DNA of 64,000 nucleotides. Source: Lottia gigantea (taxonomy: Eukaryota > Mollusca > Gastropoda > Lottiidae). Below, one piece after another: positions 1-13,642 of the stretch (positions are counted from its first letter, which is position 1; every line of letters starts with the position of its first letter). The translations under genes were made by a program, and so were the position numbers. The DNA is taken from contig NW_008709614.1 in NCBI RefSeq assembly GCF_000327385.1, positions 310,001-374,000 of the forward strand. The letters run 5' to 3'. Below the pieces are notes generated by a model. The model had not been told where the DNA came from, did not search any database, and saw nothing but the letters and a program-made list of their open reading frames with translations.

Positions 1-172
1 ATACTGTTAAATAAAATGGTTACTAAGAACTAGGAATATGAGTTAGTATTAAACGTTAAGAAACAGCCAGTGTCTTATCGGAATTCTTAGTGTTATTTTA
101 TTCTCTCTTAATACTTTCTTCTGACAGTCTTGTGATTTGTAGTTGCTGAGAGATCGGAAACTAACATCGAGC
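1..172 (+). promoter_or_regulatory. 5' flank and 5' UTR of the SLC2A13-like gene
   Basis: AT-rich sequence upstream of the start codon. It contains an in-frame TAG at 140-142 that rules out an upstream start in the same frame. No clear TATA box or initiator could be assigned, and the transcription start is unknown. Confidence 0.4.
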
Positions 173-3100
173 ATGTCGAATAAAAAGGAAGAAGGAGGAC
201 ATTCGTCTTTTGTTTATATTTTAGCATGTTTTGCTACTACAGGAGGGTTATTATTTGGTTATGATACTGGAATTGTTTCAGGCTCCATTTTACTTATAGA
301 AAGAAAAGACAACTTTGATTTAAATACGGTATGGAAAGAGACTATAGTCAGTGCCACTATAGGCGCTGCCGCTGTTGCAGCACTGTTCGCGGGATTTTTG
401 ACAGATTTCTTAGGCAGAAAAAAGACAATTATGATTGCTAGTGTTGTGTTTGTGATCGGGGCTATTATGATGGGAGCAGCGCCAGATAAATATGTGTTAT
501 TAGGGGGCAGAATTATTGTTGGCATTGGAATTGGTAAGTATATGGTAATTATTTTACTAAGATTGAAGGGTGTCCCTATCTATGTATGTTTGCAATGATA
601 GCATTACTTCTTGTCATATGGTAACAAATTTTATGGATTATAGTTGGATCTTTATTCAATTAACTTTCTATATATTTCAAAATTTTTCTTTAATGTGCAT
701 AATGCAGCCAAATGTAAGAATGGAAAAAGCCCCATCCGATATCATTTATACTATACTTCATCTCATTAGATATAGTAACATATTATGTTTTGCGTAATAC
801 GTATAGCTACTTGTTCAGAGCAACTAAAAAAGGAAAACATCTCTGACTGTGTACGAGGAGAGAAGCTGTTCCTGTGTAGCTAACTTTTTTGTGACGACCC
901 AATTCCACCCATTGAAACATGCATAGCAATCCATGTTATCAATAATTTATGTGGTAATAAATTTGATCAGATAAGGCAGTTCCTTCGGTTCCTGGTATTA
1001 AATTAAGATAAAGCGCATATTTTTACCTGTTTCACATGTTTTAAACATGATAATCTAGACTATATTTCTCAGTCAGTAAAAGCGCTGGAATCATAAAAAA
1101 TCGGTCATAGGCTATGATATCGGTCAGCACAATGTTGATCGTGGGTTTAAATCTCGGTCAGTGTGACATTGCATAAATCATCTTTCCTGTTAGTCGATAT
1201 AAATGTATATGAGTAGGTTGATGATAATCCGAGTACAATCATTTTCTAGATGTTTGATCAAAATTTCAATCCTTTCAAATCATCCCTATAGTTTAATCTG
1301 TCGCAGTAACTCCGATCTCAACCCCCACACCCCAGTCCCAAGTAACAATACCTCGTTCTAATTGCCCCCCCCCCCCCCCCACCTCTTTCTGTGGTCCCTC
1401 TACCTAATGATTCACAAAAGCTGCACTGCGCAGTCAACAAATAAGTTGACTATTAGAAACTGCGATAAACTGGATGGTTGCTGATTTCAACAGTGGAATT
1501 AGAGTCCAATTATCTGGGACCAGAAAGGTACTGAAAATAGAATGTTATCTAATCTGAGTTCTGGACCCTGTTCGGAATTTCTTTACATTAACAAAACTGG
1601 ATGAAATTCCCTACTTTCAATGACCCATGGATGCATAGGCTATTTCAATATATTTAATTTGCAACGTTTCCTTAATATCCTTATATTCGGTTTGTTTCCT
1701 ATTATACAGAAATGAATTAATCATGAATGACCATTATTCTGCAAAAGGTTTCCTAACTTTCTACTGCAAACGCTTATGAAGATAGATCTCGAAAAAATAT
1801 GACCGTAGGAAAAATTTAACTACCGGTACTTAAAAAAATAGGGCCTCTCAAAAACAGAAATAGTTCTTCAAATCGTCTGGTCGACTCATTCCTAATCCAG
1901 CTGTGTAATCTTGTGTAAGTCTGAATAAGCCCTAATACCAAGCTTATCTGTGGATTAAAAACACAATTTATAAAATCAGATCAGGTCAGATCTTATAGAC
2001 CGATAGATAATTGACGTCAAAATACCCACTGTTCATAGTTCTCCCCATTCCAACCAAAGAAGTAGACCAATCCAGTACAAATATGAAATAGAACGGTGAT
2101 AATAAAAAGGCAGAAAGCATATTCTTACTGCGATATCGTAGATACGTGCATCATGAAAATACATTGAAGAACATACTAATTGGCTTGTAAAAAAACAAAG
2201 GTTTAAATCTGATAAAATCTTTCAAAATATAGAACCAAATCACAATTAACATCATCGGGATTGTATTTATATTCAATTCATTTCACTGATTATATTAGAT
2301 TAATAAAACATTGGTGTAAAAAGTATATTATCCAATTAAAACATTGTACCTATTTTACATCATAATATTACATGTATATATCTAACGATATATCGGTTAA
2401 AAATCAAAAATCACCAACAGATCAAAACAGGAAAATGAGATAATAGATTGCACTTTCTGTATCCTTGAAATACAGATTAAGCTAAACGAAGATATACAGG
2501 TATTCACATGTCTGATGTGACAGAAAGAGGTCATCAGGTAAATTAAGTGTAGAAATCTACATTCTATCTGTTATAGTGAGATACTGTCTGTAAAAAAGGT
2601 AGTTATCTTATCTATAATCACAATCCTAATACTTTTCCTGGGTTGAGTTGTCTGAATTTTGAAGATAGTTTTCACAAACGCTCTGATAATGGAGAAAACA
2701 TGATTTTTGGTGCTTACAATGGATTTAGTTTCGAACGGGAAAACCTCATCTTTATCTAGCTCATCACAACAGGACGATGACTGTAGATACTATTACGTCA
2801 ATGAGGGCTGTTCTACAATTTTTACATTGGCTTTTTGAAAAAAATAAATCTTGCTGTAGGGTATGTGTGAAAAAGTTGTTATAATGACAGTGTTGAATGT
2901 AGCTGAAAAAAAAAACAACAACTCGAATGTAACTGATCAAAAAACAAACTCGAATGTAACTGACAAAAAAACAAACTCAAATGTAACTGACTAAAACCAA
3001 ACTCGAATGTTACTGAAAAAAAAAACCAAACTCGAATGTAACTGACAAAAAAAAAAACTCGAATGTAACTGACTAAAACCAAACTCGAATGTTACTGAAA

Positions 3101-6100
3101 ACAAAAACAAATTCGAATGTAACTGACAAAAAACAAACTCGATTGTGATTGACTAAAACCAATATCGGATGCAACTGACAAAAACAAAATCATAAGTAAC
3201 TGGCATACACCAAATAGAATGTAACTAACTAAAAACAAAATCGGATGCAACTGACAAAAACCAAAATAGAAAGTAACTGGCATACATCAAATAGAATGTA
3301 ACTGGCATACACCAGATAGAATGTAACTGGCATACACCAAATAGAATGTAACTGGCATACATCAAATAGAATGTAACTGGCATACATCAAATAGAATGTA
3401 ACTGGCATACATCAAATAGAATGTAACTGGCATACATCAAATAGAAAGTAACTGGCATACATCAAATAGAATGTAACTGGCATACATCAAATAGAATGTA
3501 ACTGGCATACACCAAATAGAATGTAACTGGCATACATCAAATAGAAAGTAACTGGCATACATCAAATAGAATGTAACTGGCATACACCAGATAGAATGTA
3601 ACTGGCATACACCAAATAGAATGTAACTGGCATACACCAGATAGAATGTAACTGGCATACACCAAATAGAATGTAACTGGCATACATCAAATAGAATGTA
3701 ACTGGCATACATCAAATATAATGTAACTGGCATATATCAAATAGAATGTAACTGGCAAAAATCAAATAGAATGTAACTGGCATACATCAAATAGAATGTA
3801 ACTGGCAAAAACCAAATAGAATGTAACTGACAAAAACCAAATCGATTGTAACTGACAAAAAACAAATCGATTGTAACTGACAAAAACCAAATCGATTGTA
3901 ACTGACAAAAACCAAATCGATTGTAACTGACAAAAACCAAAAAAAATGTAACTGGCATACATCAAATAGAATGTAACTGGCATACATCAAATAGAATGTA
4001 ACTGGCATACATCAAATAGGATGTAACTGGCATATATCAAATAGAATGTAACTGACAAAAACCAAATAGAATGTAACTGACAAAAACCAAATAGAATGTA
4101 ACTGGCAAAAACCAAATAGAATGTAACTGACAAAAACCAAATCGATTGTAACTGACAAAAACCAAATCGAATGTAACTGGTAAAACGAGGAAACCATAAA
4201 GAAGTATAGCAGTAGAGACAATCCAGGAAGATTTACACTAAGTCCACGTCGGTTTGTGGAGAAAAAATTTCTCTTGGCGATAATAAGACTAATACGAACA
4301 GCTCAAAATAAATTAAATATGGTATCGTGTTACCATACAGATGAAGATGTGATCAAGATAAAAGACATAATTCTTTGGAACAAGATGAATGATTCAGCAG
4401 CTAGTACAACTCTTAGTTAATCTTTTGAATGATTAAATGTATAGTAATGATCAAAGATACCACACGACTGGTATAAAACACCATTAATTGTGCGAATACC
4501 CACGGCCCGACAGATGCGAAGTTCTGATTTGAAGTTTTTGATCTGAGTTATTGCCATACTTCAGCAAATTTAAAAATCGTCAAACGTATTTAATTACTGT
4601 ATTATTTTGGAACAGTTTTGGTACTTCTGAAGACTATATACATATATTTAAAGCCCAAATTTCCAAAATGGTGTTCCAGGGCCTTTAGAAAAACGGTTTA
4701 ACAGCTATTGTTTTGACATGACATCATATACGTAAGTTGAAAAAAAAAACCTAGATCATTAAATGATCCCACGACGATACTGTTAAGTATAGATTTATCA
4801 CTACATTTACCAACATTCTCAAAAGGTCAGTCTTCTGACATTTCCTTCGATTTTAAAATTGATGTTTTTTTTTTATGAAATCTTGTTGATTTAAGACTCT
4901 TCGAATCCTATAGAGCTTTTAGGGTTTTATATAATACTTACCTCATTTGGAAGAATCAGCACAATAGAAACGTATCTTTAAGGGATTATAAAGACGTTTT
5001 CTTGTGAATCGGAGACACTGATAGCAGCAATTTGCACTAGGCCTATTCCAAATTTCAGTCAGAAGTCTGTGGTTCCTGCAATTTCACTATAACTAAATGT
5101 TTGATGACGTCACTATAATTGCGAACGACCTTAAATGTGATAAAGCATATAATTTTGTGTGATTTGTGGATCCATCAAACACTTATTTCCCCGATATACA
5201 TCTATACAAAATTTAGAGAACCTTTTATGAGAGTCTTTCTAACAGACCTCAATGATATAGAACTACTAACAGAGGCTAGAGTCATAGCTCTTTACACTAG
5301 AAGATGTGTGTTCAGGAGAAATAATAATAACACAGTGATATAAGATGACTCAAACAAGAAAAAAGTGATATCACTTACGGAAGCTTTTCAGACATCTTGG
5401 ATCATTTATCAGCATTTTGTTTGTAGTCACACATTATTCTTTATATGATAATAATGTACAATATTACTCATTATTTTATAGCCAGGAATCAATTGACCAA
5501 TATCAAAGCATGTTATGCTTATAACCACAAATAAATCATCTGGAATTTAATTAGTCCAAGATTCATAGGACTATTACAGCTGAGACCCGATTATTATACA
5601 GGTGGGTGGGTAAATTGGACCACTTAAGGAAATATTTCTGCAGTTCAAAATTCCTATTGCTTGTTGCAAATCTTTAATGCTTACACAATGCACAAGGCTG
5701 TAAACCTCACAAAAACCAAATTTTGTGAGTTTTAATGAATAAGTAAGGTTTTAGGATTGGTTTGAAAATTCCACGCGACTGGTCCAATTTAGAGGATTAA
5801 TTGGACCAGGGTATCGGCTAATTTGGACTGTAGCATATATTTTATAATAAATCGGGAAATAGTTAAATAATGTTGCAAAATCAAAAATGTTACATCAAAT
5901 TGAAAATGTTTTGCTTTAAAGGCTACTGTCAGAGGCCTAGGGTCGGTAAGAATGAGGGCCGTGGGAACAAAAGCCATTTACGAAAGCAAACAAAATTGGA
6001 TGGAAATAACGCCCATTTGTGTAGTTCATCCAATTTGGAATGATGACCCTTTCTTGAACCATTAGAGCTTAGTCTTTGCGTTTTCTTTAGCTGCAAAAAG

Positions 6101-9100
6101 ATTTTTCTTGTAAGGACGTTAATACTTGAGACACTTGACTTCGAGATCCTCTTTTTGATACTTTTTGTATCTTAACTGGAATTGGAGAAATATCGATTAG
6201 TCTAACTCATTACATTTTACTGTGCCTTTAGAAACATCCTCAGCATCATTATTAGTTTAAACAGAATAATTATAAATTACACAATAATAATGCCCAATGT
6301 ATCTCACTTTCACTGGCAGAGAATATTCTAAATCCCCATAGCAGCTAATGTATGTATTTTGATACATGTATTGGTCTCCCTATCACGGATGAATCAGCTA
6401 AAAGTTCCAATTCACCAGCCATAGTTTGTGGTTGGGCCATTGATGTAATTCTTTCTTCCATTGATTTGTACTTTACATAGCTTTCAAGGCGTCTCCAACA
6501 TATTCATCATACATGTTCATTTGTAAATTAATATACATTTTTTGGACTACCTGGTGACGTATATGATCGGACTGAACCTGTTCGTGAAGAAGTAGAAGTG
6601 AATCATTCAATAAACCATAGTTGTTTCTTGTGCCATTCTGTAAAAGTGGGTTCGTTGCCACAGCTAGGCTTCCAAACAGACATCTGTCATCAGGTGCTAC
6701 TCTAATAACCAAATTTCTCTAATAACTCTAATTTCCTTTACGGTAGACGGAACAATTTCTTCTGCAACCGCAACTGCGTGGTTTGCCTGGATGGGTACAT
6801 CATCAATCAATTGGTAATTGTTTAAAGTTGATGGACAAAATTCTTGTTCTTCAATCACTCCTCGTGAGCAAGGCCAAATACCACATTTAGCAAAACCATT
6901 CTCTGCAGTTGACATTGTAGATGCTTTGATGTACGCTGTGAAAAACAGTTTCGAAACCTGGAATTGAGTCACACTCCTTCCAGGATTATCTCACATCCAG
7001 CTATCAATTGCTTGGTTATAATATGTTTGTAATGGTTTGAAAAAACTAACATCGTGTTGTAATCTATGAGTTGTGTGGGGGTGGTAAAAGACTACATGAT
7101 CAAGATGTTTCCATGATATTCTATTGCATATGGCGAAAGTTTCTCATAAAGTAATTTAAATAGTGAACTTGGCACCTGCGATGAAATTTTAGCACATGGT
7201 TGTTGAGAAAACAGGATCTCAGATTCAGGAATCAGATGGCCACCATTCTGCGATAAATAATCCCCGCCAAGTGGATATCGAAAAAAATGTAGGTCAATTA
7301 TTCCACTTGTGCTCACTAGAAATAAAACATGGCATTACCTGTTCAGTCAGGTTGTCCATAAAACTCTTGTGATTTCATTTTCCTAATAATAATAGTCGTT
7401 ATCGTTTTATCATGATCTGTAGTAAATAATCATCTCTAAAAACAGACCATAGTGTGTAGGTTGACGACCAAACCCAATGTAGCCTACCCTTGAACCGTGT
7501 CAACTCTGGCGCATGGTCATACTTTTCTAATGCCACCAGTTGCTCTGTCAATCTCATGGACTACCTGGGGTCCAATAACTCAGCAACGAAATAATTTGTT
7601 TTTTCTCTTTCCAGGATTTGCCTCCATGACAGTACCAGTGTATGTAGCCGAAGCAGCCCCTGCTGATATTCGGGGACGTCTAGTGACATTAAATCAGTTA
7701 TTTATCACTATTGGTATTGTTATTTCAAGTTTAGTAGCTGGCATATTTAGTGACATGAAACATACTGGATGGAGGTAAGTCAGTCACCAAAGATTTAATT
7801 GGCAATTGTTATTTTCATCAAATTCAGATCAGACACTTATTGTTCCTGTTAGCCTTAGGAAAATAATTATATTTACAATATTATATGTTTCACATTATGT
7901 TTTAGGAGAGCATTCTTCTAAGTCCTATGAACAAGTGTAGTCAAAATATTTCATCTTAGCACCTATACAGGGATGAACACACAGTTCTCATATTTAAATT
8001 AGTCTACCCTCCTTTGTTTTTTTTAATATATATTGTCATGTTTTGATTTCATATCTTTTGAGTTTATTATCGCCCTTGAAAAGAATTATTTTCTTTCATG
8101 CAGAACCAAATGACTTCCTTCTGTAATCATAAATTAATAATTTCCGTGTCTTTTGATTTCATCAGTAAAAATGCACTTTGAATTAGCCAAATCACGTTGT
8201 GGAAAAAGTTATACATCATATTAGGTGGAATTGAAATTTATTGTTATACTTTAAAAGTCATCAAACGTAGTAAATATTTCTGTTTTTAATCTACTGAAAC
8301 GCATTGTTTCATGTTAACTTAGTAGTATTTAGCAATATCCATATTATAGTAGTACAAAAGGCAACACTGAAAGACCTAATTTCGCGTTTAACTAGTTGTC
8401 GTAGCTATTGAATGCAACTAGAGTGCAATTTTAAACCTCAAGTAAAAGACGTGACACTGATTACTTGTAAACTTTAAAATAACTTTTTAATTTATCAGTT
8501 GCATGTTACTGTTTACTGTTTTGTTACTTGTCACTGTATTGCCGTATGTATCTGTCACAGCCTTGTCACGTGTAACTGTTTTGTCACTTGTCCCTGTACT
8601 GCATTGCTACGTCAATTTTGTTACTGTTATGTTACTTGCCATCGTATTGTCACACAGTTCTGTCACATGTCAAAGCCTTATCACGTGTGTATACTGTTTG
8701 TTACTTGCCTCTGTACTGTATTGCTACATACATCACTTTTGTTACTGTTTTGTTACTTGTCACTGTAAACTTGTCACTGTAATTTCACATGTTACTGTTT
8801 TGTCACTTGTCATATGTGATATTTTTGTCCCTTGCCACTGTATTGTCGCATATAACTGTTGTCACTTGTTACCGTCTTGTTATGTGCAACTTCTTTGTCA
8901 CTTGTCATTGTATTGCATTACTACATGCAACATTTTTGTCACTTTTGTTACTGTTTTGTTACTTGCCACTGTATTGTCACATGTAACTGTTTTGTCACTT
9001 GTCGCTGTTTTGTTATATGTAGCATTGTTGGCACTTGTCACAATACTGTCACATGCAACACATCTGTCATTTGACACCGTATTGTCACATGCAACAGTTT

Positions 9101-12100
9101 CGTTACTTATCGGTGTAATGTTACAGGTTGTCAGATTTAACAAATTTGACAGTGTGTTGTAAATCTGTTGCATCATTTAAGGTACATGTTAGGTTTGGCT
9201 GCTATTCCTGGCGTTATACAGTTTATTGGATTCCTATTCATGCCTGAAAGTCCCCGATGGTTGGCAGCACATGGTAAAATTGATCAGGCGAGAGAAGTTC
9301 TAAGAAAGATTAACGGTAAACAAGATGTGGAAGAGGATATAGAAGATATGAAAAGTGCTATGGCTAAAAATGCGCAAGAAAACAGTAAGTCGACATTTAC
9401 AAGGATGCTGTTCATTTCAAAATCATTTGTCATTCTTATACAGAATCCATATCAACGACCCAATGATAAAAAAAATATTTCCGTACTTCCGTTTGATTTC
9501 AATCCTTGATCAATGTACAGGCTTAGAGGGATTCTTATCATTTCAATAAGCACCATCTGAATAAATAGAGGTTTTGAAAATGGACTGATAAGAAAAACCT
9601 TGAAACTATCTCAATGCCAGGACAAATATTTTGATTTGGATTATGACAAAGCATTTTGAATTATTGTTTATTGTTGGCCGACTTAAACAGATGATTTATG
9701 TTTCAAATTAGCCAAAAATATATCTAATTAAATGTACAGTGTGTTATTGCTCCCATGCATAAATCATCACTAAGCCTGATACATGTATATCCTGAAATCA
9801 GTTATCCATAAACATTTTGGATACAAAACTCTATCCAGTGTCGTTCATATTGATATAATATGAAATTTGAGCTAGTTGATCAGTACAGCATTTTTGATAA
9901 GCAAATAAGCAATTCCACATCTGCTTTAATTTCAGCTGGAGGCTTTGTGCTTGGCAGAATATTAAAAACCCCACACATCAGAAGAGCATTATTTGCTGGC
10001 TGTGGTTTACAATTCTTTCAGCAGTTGTGTGGGATTAATACTGTCATGTAAGTAGAAATATGAAATTCAGTCATATTATCATCAGAAACCCATAGAAACA
10101 TTATCACCTGCACCACAACCATCATCACCAGCAGCAGCGACAACAGCAGAGACATCAGAGCCCTGTCGTAATGATATATTTCTTGGTAGATATGTGTATA
10201 CCTTTCTTCATCTGATATTCAACAGTATTTATTTTTATTGTTGCCAAGAATGCATACCGAAACATCCACAACCTCCAAAATAGTCAGTGAATCTTCTTAT
10301 TTCAGTTATTACAGTGCTTCTATATTGAAACTAGCGGGATTTCCAGTAAAATATGCCATTTGGTTAGTCATGGTGCCCAATACTATCAATTTTCTGTCAA
10401 CATTTATTGGTTTGTGGTTGGTGGAGCGGTTAGGAAGAAGATTTCTTACAATTATTAGTTTGATAGGTCTGTATATTCCCAATAATCAGCTTCTATAATC
10501 TAACCTCTATTCATTCTGACTGGTACTTGCTTGTAGAACTTGACATTGGTCTGCTTGACATTGACCTGCTGCTAGAACTTGACATTGGCCTGCTTCTAGA
10601 ACTTGACATCGGCCAGCTTGTAGAACTTGACATTGGTCTGCTTGACATTGGCCTGCTTCTAGAACTTGACATTGGCCTGCTTCTAAAACTTGACATCGAC
10701 CAGCTTCTAGAACATGACATTGGTGTGCTTCTAGAATTTGACATTGGTCTGCTTGACATTGGCCTATTTCTCGAACTTGATATTGGTCTGCTTTTAGAGC
10801 TTGACATTGACCTGCTTCTAACAATTGACAAGCTAGCTTTCAGAAGTTGCAATGATCTACTTCCAAAACTCCAGTGATGCCTCCGGGATATTGAGAATTC
10901 TTTTTCTAGTGCTTGACAACGGACTGGTCGCCCAGACTGGCTCAACACATCATACAATGCATAGCGAATGTAGTGCACACCAGGTTTTGCATAATTACGT
11001 TTGCCTTCCTTTACATTTTACTCTTAGATTATCTGTATTGTTATTATGTTAATAATATTGTTTATGATATATTGTAGGAGTGGCTATAGCGTTGGCGGTT
11101 TTAGCCATTGGTTTTCAACTATCCTCTGTGTATTCTCCAGCGCTCAACAAGAATGTAACAGAATATTATCCTAATAATACTGTACTAAATGACGAATGTA
11201 CCAACAACACTTACACGTAAGAAGAAAGAAAATCAAAACGAATAGTGGCTTTACTTGTCTTTTGTCTAGATTCAATTCAAAATTGATCAAAAAGACAAAG
11301 ACGTCCAGCAAAAACTTGAAATCAAGACTGATTTAAAAGGTCTCAAAATTTCCTAGAATGTTTATTCTAAAATATGTTTCATTCAACTCATTCCATGGTC
11401 GGACAATCTTATGCAATATAATAAGAACCTATAGAACTTCCTGTTTGCTGATTGTGAACTTATATATTATGAAGTAATGTTTTCAGATTCTAGTGTTTGA
11501 GAAGGTTATTCTACAGAAATAAGTTTTAGAATTTAATATCTTTACAGAACATGTGAACAATGTATAGAAAACAAAGTTTGTGGTTTTTGTTATGATGAAT
11601 TATCAACAGCTTCATGTATTTATGCTCAAGATGAAGAATTTTCAGAGTATGGTCGATGTAGTAAAATGGGAAATACAACTGATTTAGCAGATGGTTTTCA
11701 ATGGTCACAAGGCTACTGTCCAACTGATTATACATGGATGGCAGTCTTGGGGTTAGGTCTTTTTGTTTTTGCATTTGCTCCAGGTATGCACCATCCAATC
11801 TGGCTTTAAACAAATGATCTCCTTGTCTACTACATTATTTTATAGCTGGCACGACATGCCGTTACTTTTTAAATCTATGCTTTTACTCACTGAAGTATCG
11901 GTTGTACTGGAACATACTTAATTAAAATCCGTACAAGCAAGACAATTCTGTTAATCAAAATCTCATCCAAATAGCTTGTCATTACTTCAATGAATAAGGA
12001 CGCTTCAGTAGTACAAAAAAGACTCCATTCTTATCTCTGAGGTTGCTGGTATTAAGGATACCTTAATATGAGTGCGACGGCATTATAAATTCCCTTTCCG

Positions 12101-13489
12101 AATTTATCACTTTACATTTTCTAGGATTAGGTCCTATGCCCTGGACTATAAATTCTGAAATATATCCGTTATGGGCCAGAAGTACCAGTACCTCCATAGC
12201 CACAGCAGTCAATTGGATTCTAAATTTGATAATATCATTTACATTTCTAACATTAACAGAGACTATTACAAACTATGGTGGGTATTACTTTCTCATACTT
12301 ATAACTATTCTGTGAAATGACGTTTTGCGTACTGTGCTTTACGTTATAGATCTAGGTTTGTAGTTAATCATGAAACGAATTATCTTCATTTTAGATCATA
12401 AAAACATATAACAGATATTATTTGTCATATTCATTGTTTAAAGACATAGATGGTAGGCTTACAACACGGATTGTGTTTCATAAGAATGAATATATTTTCA
12501 CGTATTTTATATGAACCATATATATATGAGAAGTAATATATTGATGATTCTCAATTACAAGTGCAAAACCTTGTTATTATCTATATTTGTATGCTAATCT
12601 CAAGATCGGTGTACTAAATAAAGCTAAACATTCTGTACATTATGCTATTATCAAAATTTGTATGTTGATCACAACATCCAAAAGGAGACAAAGTAATTAC
12701 TGATTTTAAGGACCCGACCTGAATAGGACAAACGTGGCCATGACCCAAATAGCAAAATATTTCTGTATCCATGTTTCTATAGGTAAGTGTTTGGATAGTG
12801 GTTCAATCAAATGGAAATAGGTATATACCAGATGATAAAATTTAATCTATTTCTTGACGATAACATCCCGGTCATATCTTTGCCCGAATATCCTATACTA
12901 TAACTGTATTTTTTTTAAATTGATAGCCCGATTGTATTCTCCTATAATAATATTTCATAATTCATATTATTTAAGGATCGAAATCACTGCCCGAATGTCA
13001 TAACATATCCCTTAGCCGAAATTCTCACCCAACATCGGGTGAAAACAGTACATCCCGTAAATTAAACTGAATACTTGTGGATCTCCTAAGGGGGGTAGTA
13101 TCATGTGTTCTAGAAAGAGTGAAAATACTCGCCAATAACAATAGTGTTTCTCTCGAAGAGAGACGTAAACCTGGCTCCGCCACTGATCCCGGTCTTCTTT
13201 TATAGGTACATTTTGGTTATATGGTGGATTTTGTTTGCTGGGGGTCGTTTTTGTTGCCATATTCGTACCAGAAACAAAGAACCTTTCATTAGAAGAGGTA
13301 GAACGGTTATTTATGACAAAAAAGGAGAGAGAAAGAACTGCAACTTCAAATGATATCGGTAATGGACATTTTGGTGAATTAAGTATATCACAGGCTGATA
13401 ATGTTAACGGTTCAAGTCCTAGTACCATCTACATTATTGATCCAAAGAATACCTCAGCAGAAATTGAAGCACCGAATACAAAACTTTAA
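173..13489 (+). CDS. SLC2A13: Proton/myo-inositol cotransporter (HMIT-like), nine exons
   Basis: Twelve-span major-facilitator sugar transporter of the HMIT branch, expected to bring myo-inositol into the cell with protons. Exons: 173-533, 7615-7774, 9182-9384, 9936-10047, 10306-10466, 11078-11216, 11548-11783, 12125-12277, 13206-13489. They sum to 1809 nt (602 aa plus stop; human HMIT is ~648), all with GT-AG introns and matching phases. Visible family motifs are FGYDTG near residue 30, DFLGRKK near 78-84, PESPRWL, QQLCGINTV, GPMPWTINSEIYPLWAR and PETKN after the last span. The exon at 11548 gives the Cys-rich extracellular loop between spans 9 and 10 that marks HMIT, with several N-glycosylation sequons. 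The ATG at 173 is the first Met after an in-frame TAG at 140-142. Intron 1 is 7.1 kb. The gene looks complete and functional. Confidence 0.93.
1361..1380 (+). repeat. Poly-C tract in SLC2A13 intron 1
   Basis: About 18 consecutive C residues in an otherwise AT-rich intron. It is a simple homopolymer tract and probably polymorphic. The rest of intron 1 between 534 and 2870 shows no recognisable gene or element. Confidence 0.8.
2883..4185 (+). repeat. 25-bp minisatellite, about 50 copies, in SLC2A13 intron 1
   Basis: Tandem array with a core of GTAACTGRCA followed by an A/C-rich tail of the CAAATAGAAT type. Three unit versions form blocks: CAAACTCGAATGTAACTGA units at 2883-3130, CATACATCAAATAGAATG units at roughly 3180-3800 and 3950-4050, and CAAAAACCAAATCGATTG units at roughly 3810-3945 and again near 4120-4170. 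The 25-bp period is not a multiple of three, so the open frames across the array (for example 3437-3733 on the minus strand) cycle through frames and are not genes. No spacers separate the units. Confidence 0.95.
6330..7110 (-). pseudogene. Decayed pogo/Tigger-type DDE transposase end plus OTU-like remnant
   Basis: Minus-strand remnant in SLC2A13 intron 1. From about 7100 down to 6697 the translation shows the end of a pogo/jerky-like DDE transposase: HPHTTHRLQ, then VSFFKPLQTYYNQAIDSWM, then an AYIKASTMSTAENGF segment followed by GIWPC. Directly after it (6712 down to ~6473) comes an OTU-cysteine-protease-like stretch with DDRCLFGSLAVA, RNNYGLLNDSLLLLHEQ and SDHIRHQVVQ. The same homology resumes below 6475 in another frame (SMEERITSMAQPQTMAGELE). 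The two parts lie in different frames, the OTU part has at least one frameshift, and the transposase N-terminal half was not recognised, so it is dead. No terminal repeats were found. The two parts may be one fused ancestral protein or two adjacent remnants. Confidence 0.7.
8500..9135 (+). repeat. Degenerate minisatellite with CTGTYTTGTCACTTGTC units in SLC2A13 intron 2
   Basis: Irregular tandem array built from short TTGTCACWTGYMACTGT-like units of roughly 17-20 bp, ending about 45 bp before the exon starting at 9182. A 219-aa open frame (8503-9162) crosses it, but its translation is a low-complexity cycle of Val/Leu/Cys/Tyr/Thr generated by the repeat. I do not regard it as a gene. Confidence 0.85.
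10520..10830 (+). repeat. 24-bp/15-bp mixed minisatellite in SLC2A13 intron 5
   Basis: Array of CTTGACATTGGYCTG units, some extended by CTTCTAGAA to 24 bp, about 14 copies, beginning ~55 bp after the exon that ends at 10466. Both unit lengths are multiples of three, so several frames stay open on both strands (10507-10824, 10511-10978, 10527-10877). The predicted peptides are pure repeat and not credible genes. Confidence 0.9.
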
Positions 13490-13636
13490 TCTCACAATTT
13501 TATAAACCTCATCCTGTCCATTTTCATAAGTGTAGTTATCTAATACAATTATTGTTCAATTTCGTATACGTTCCATTGGAAAATGTAGATTATCACCGCT
13601 ACATCAGCCCTTCACGTCGCAGATTAAAGATCAGTA

Positions 13637-13642
13637 AATAAA
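13637..13642 (+). terminator. Candidate polyadenylation signal AATAAA of the SLC2A13-like gene
   Basis: Canonical AATAAA about 150 nt after the TAA stop at 13487-13489, giving a short 3' UTR. No transcript evidence is available. Confidence 0.55.

Noticed and set aside
143-172. Possible upstream TTG start for the SLC2A13 protein
   Set aside because: It is not an ATG and directly follows an in-frame TAG at 140-142; the ATG at 173 gives the expected N-terminus.
2883-4185. CRISPR-like array
   Set aside because: Units are contiguous without unique spacers, the genome is eukaryotic, and no cas-like genes are present. The same applies to the 30-bp and 45-bp arrays.
3437-4221. Minus-strand open frames with YASYILFDVCQLHSIW-type repeats
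   Set aside because: Pure translation of the 25-bp minisatellite in three frames; no non-repeat sequence.
8503-9162. 219-aa plus-strand open frame resembling a Cys/Val/Leu-rich membrane protein
   Set aside because: Generated by the TTGTCAC-type repeat inside an intron; other frames over the same repeat are also open.
10507-10978. Overlapping open frames on both strands (LLELDIGLL and SSRSRPMSS repeats)
   Set aside because: Translation of the 15/24-bp minisatellite, whose unit lengths are multiples of three.
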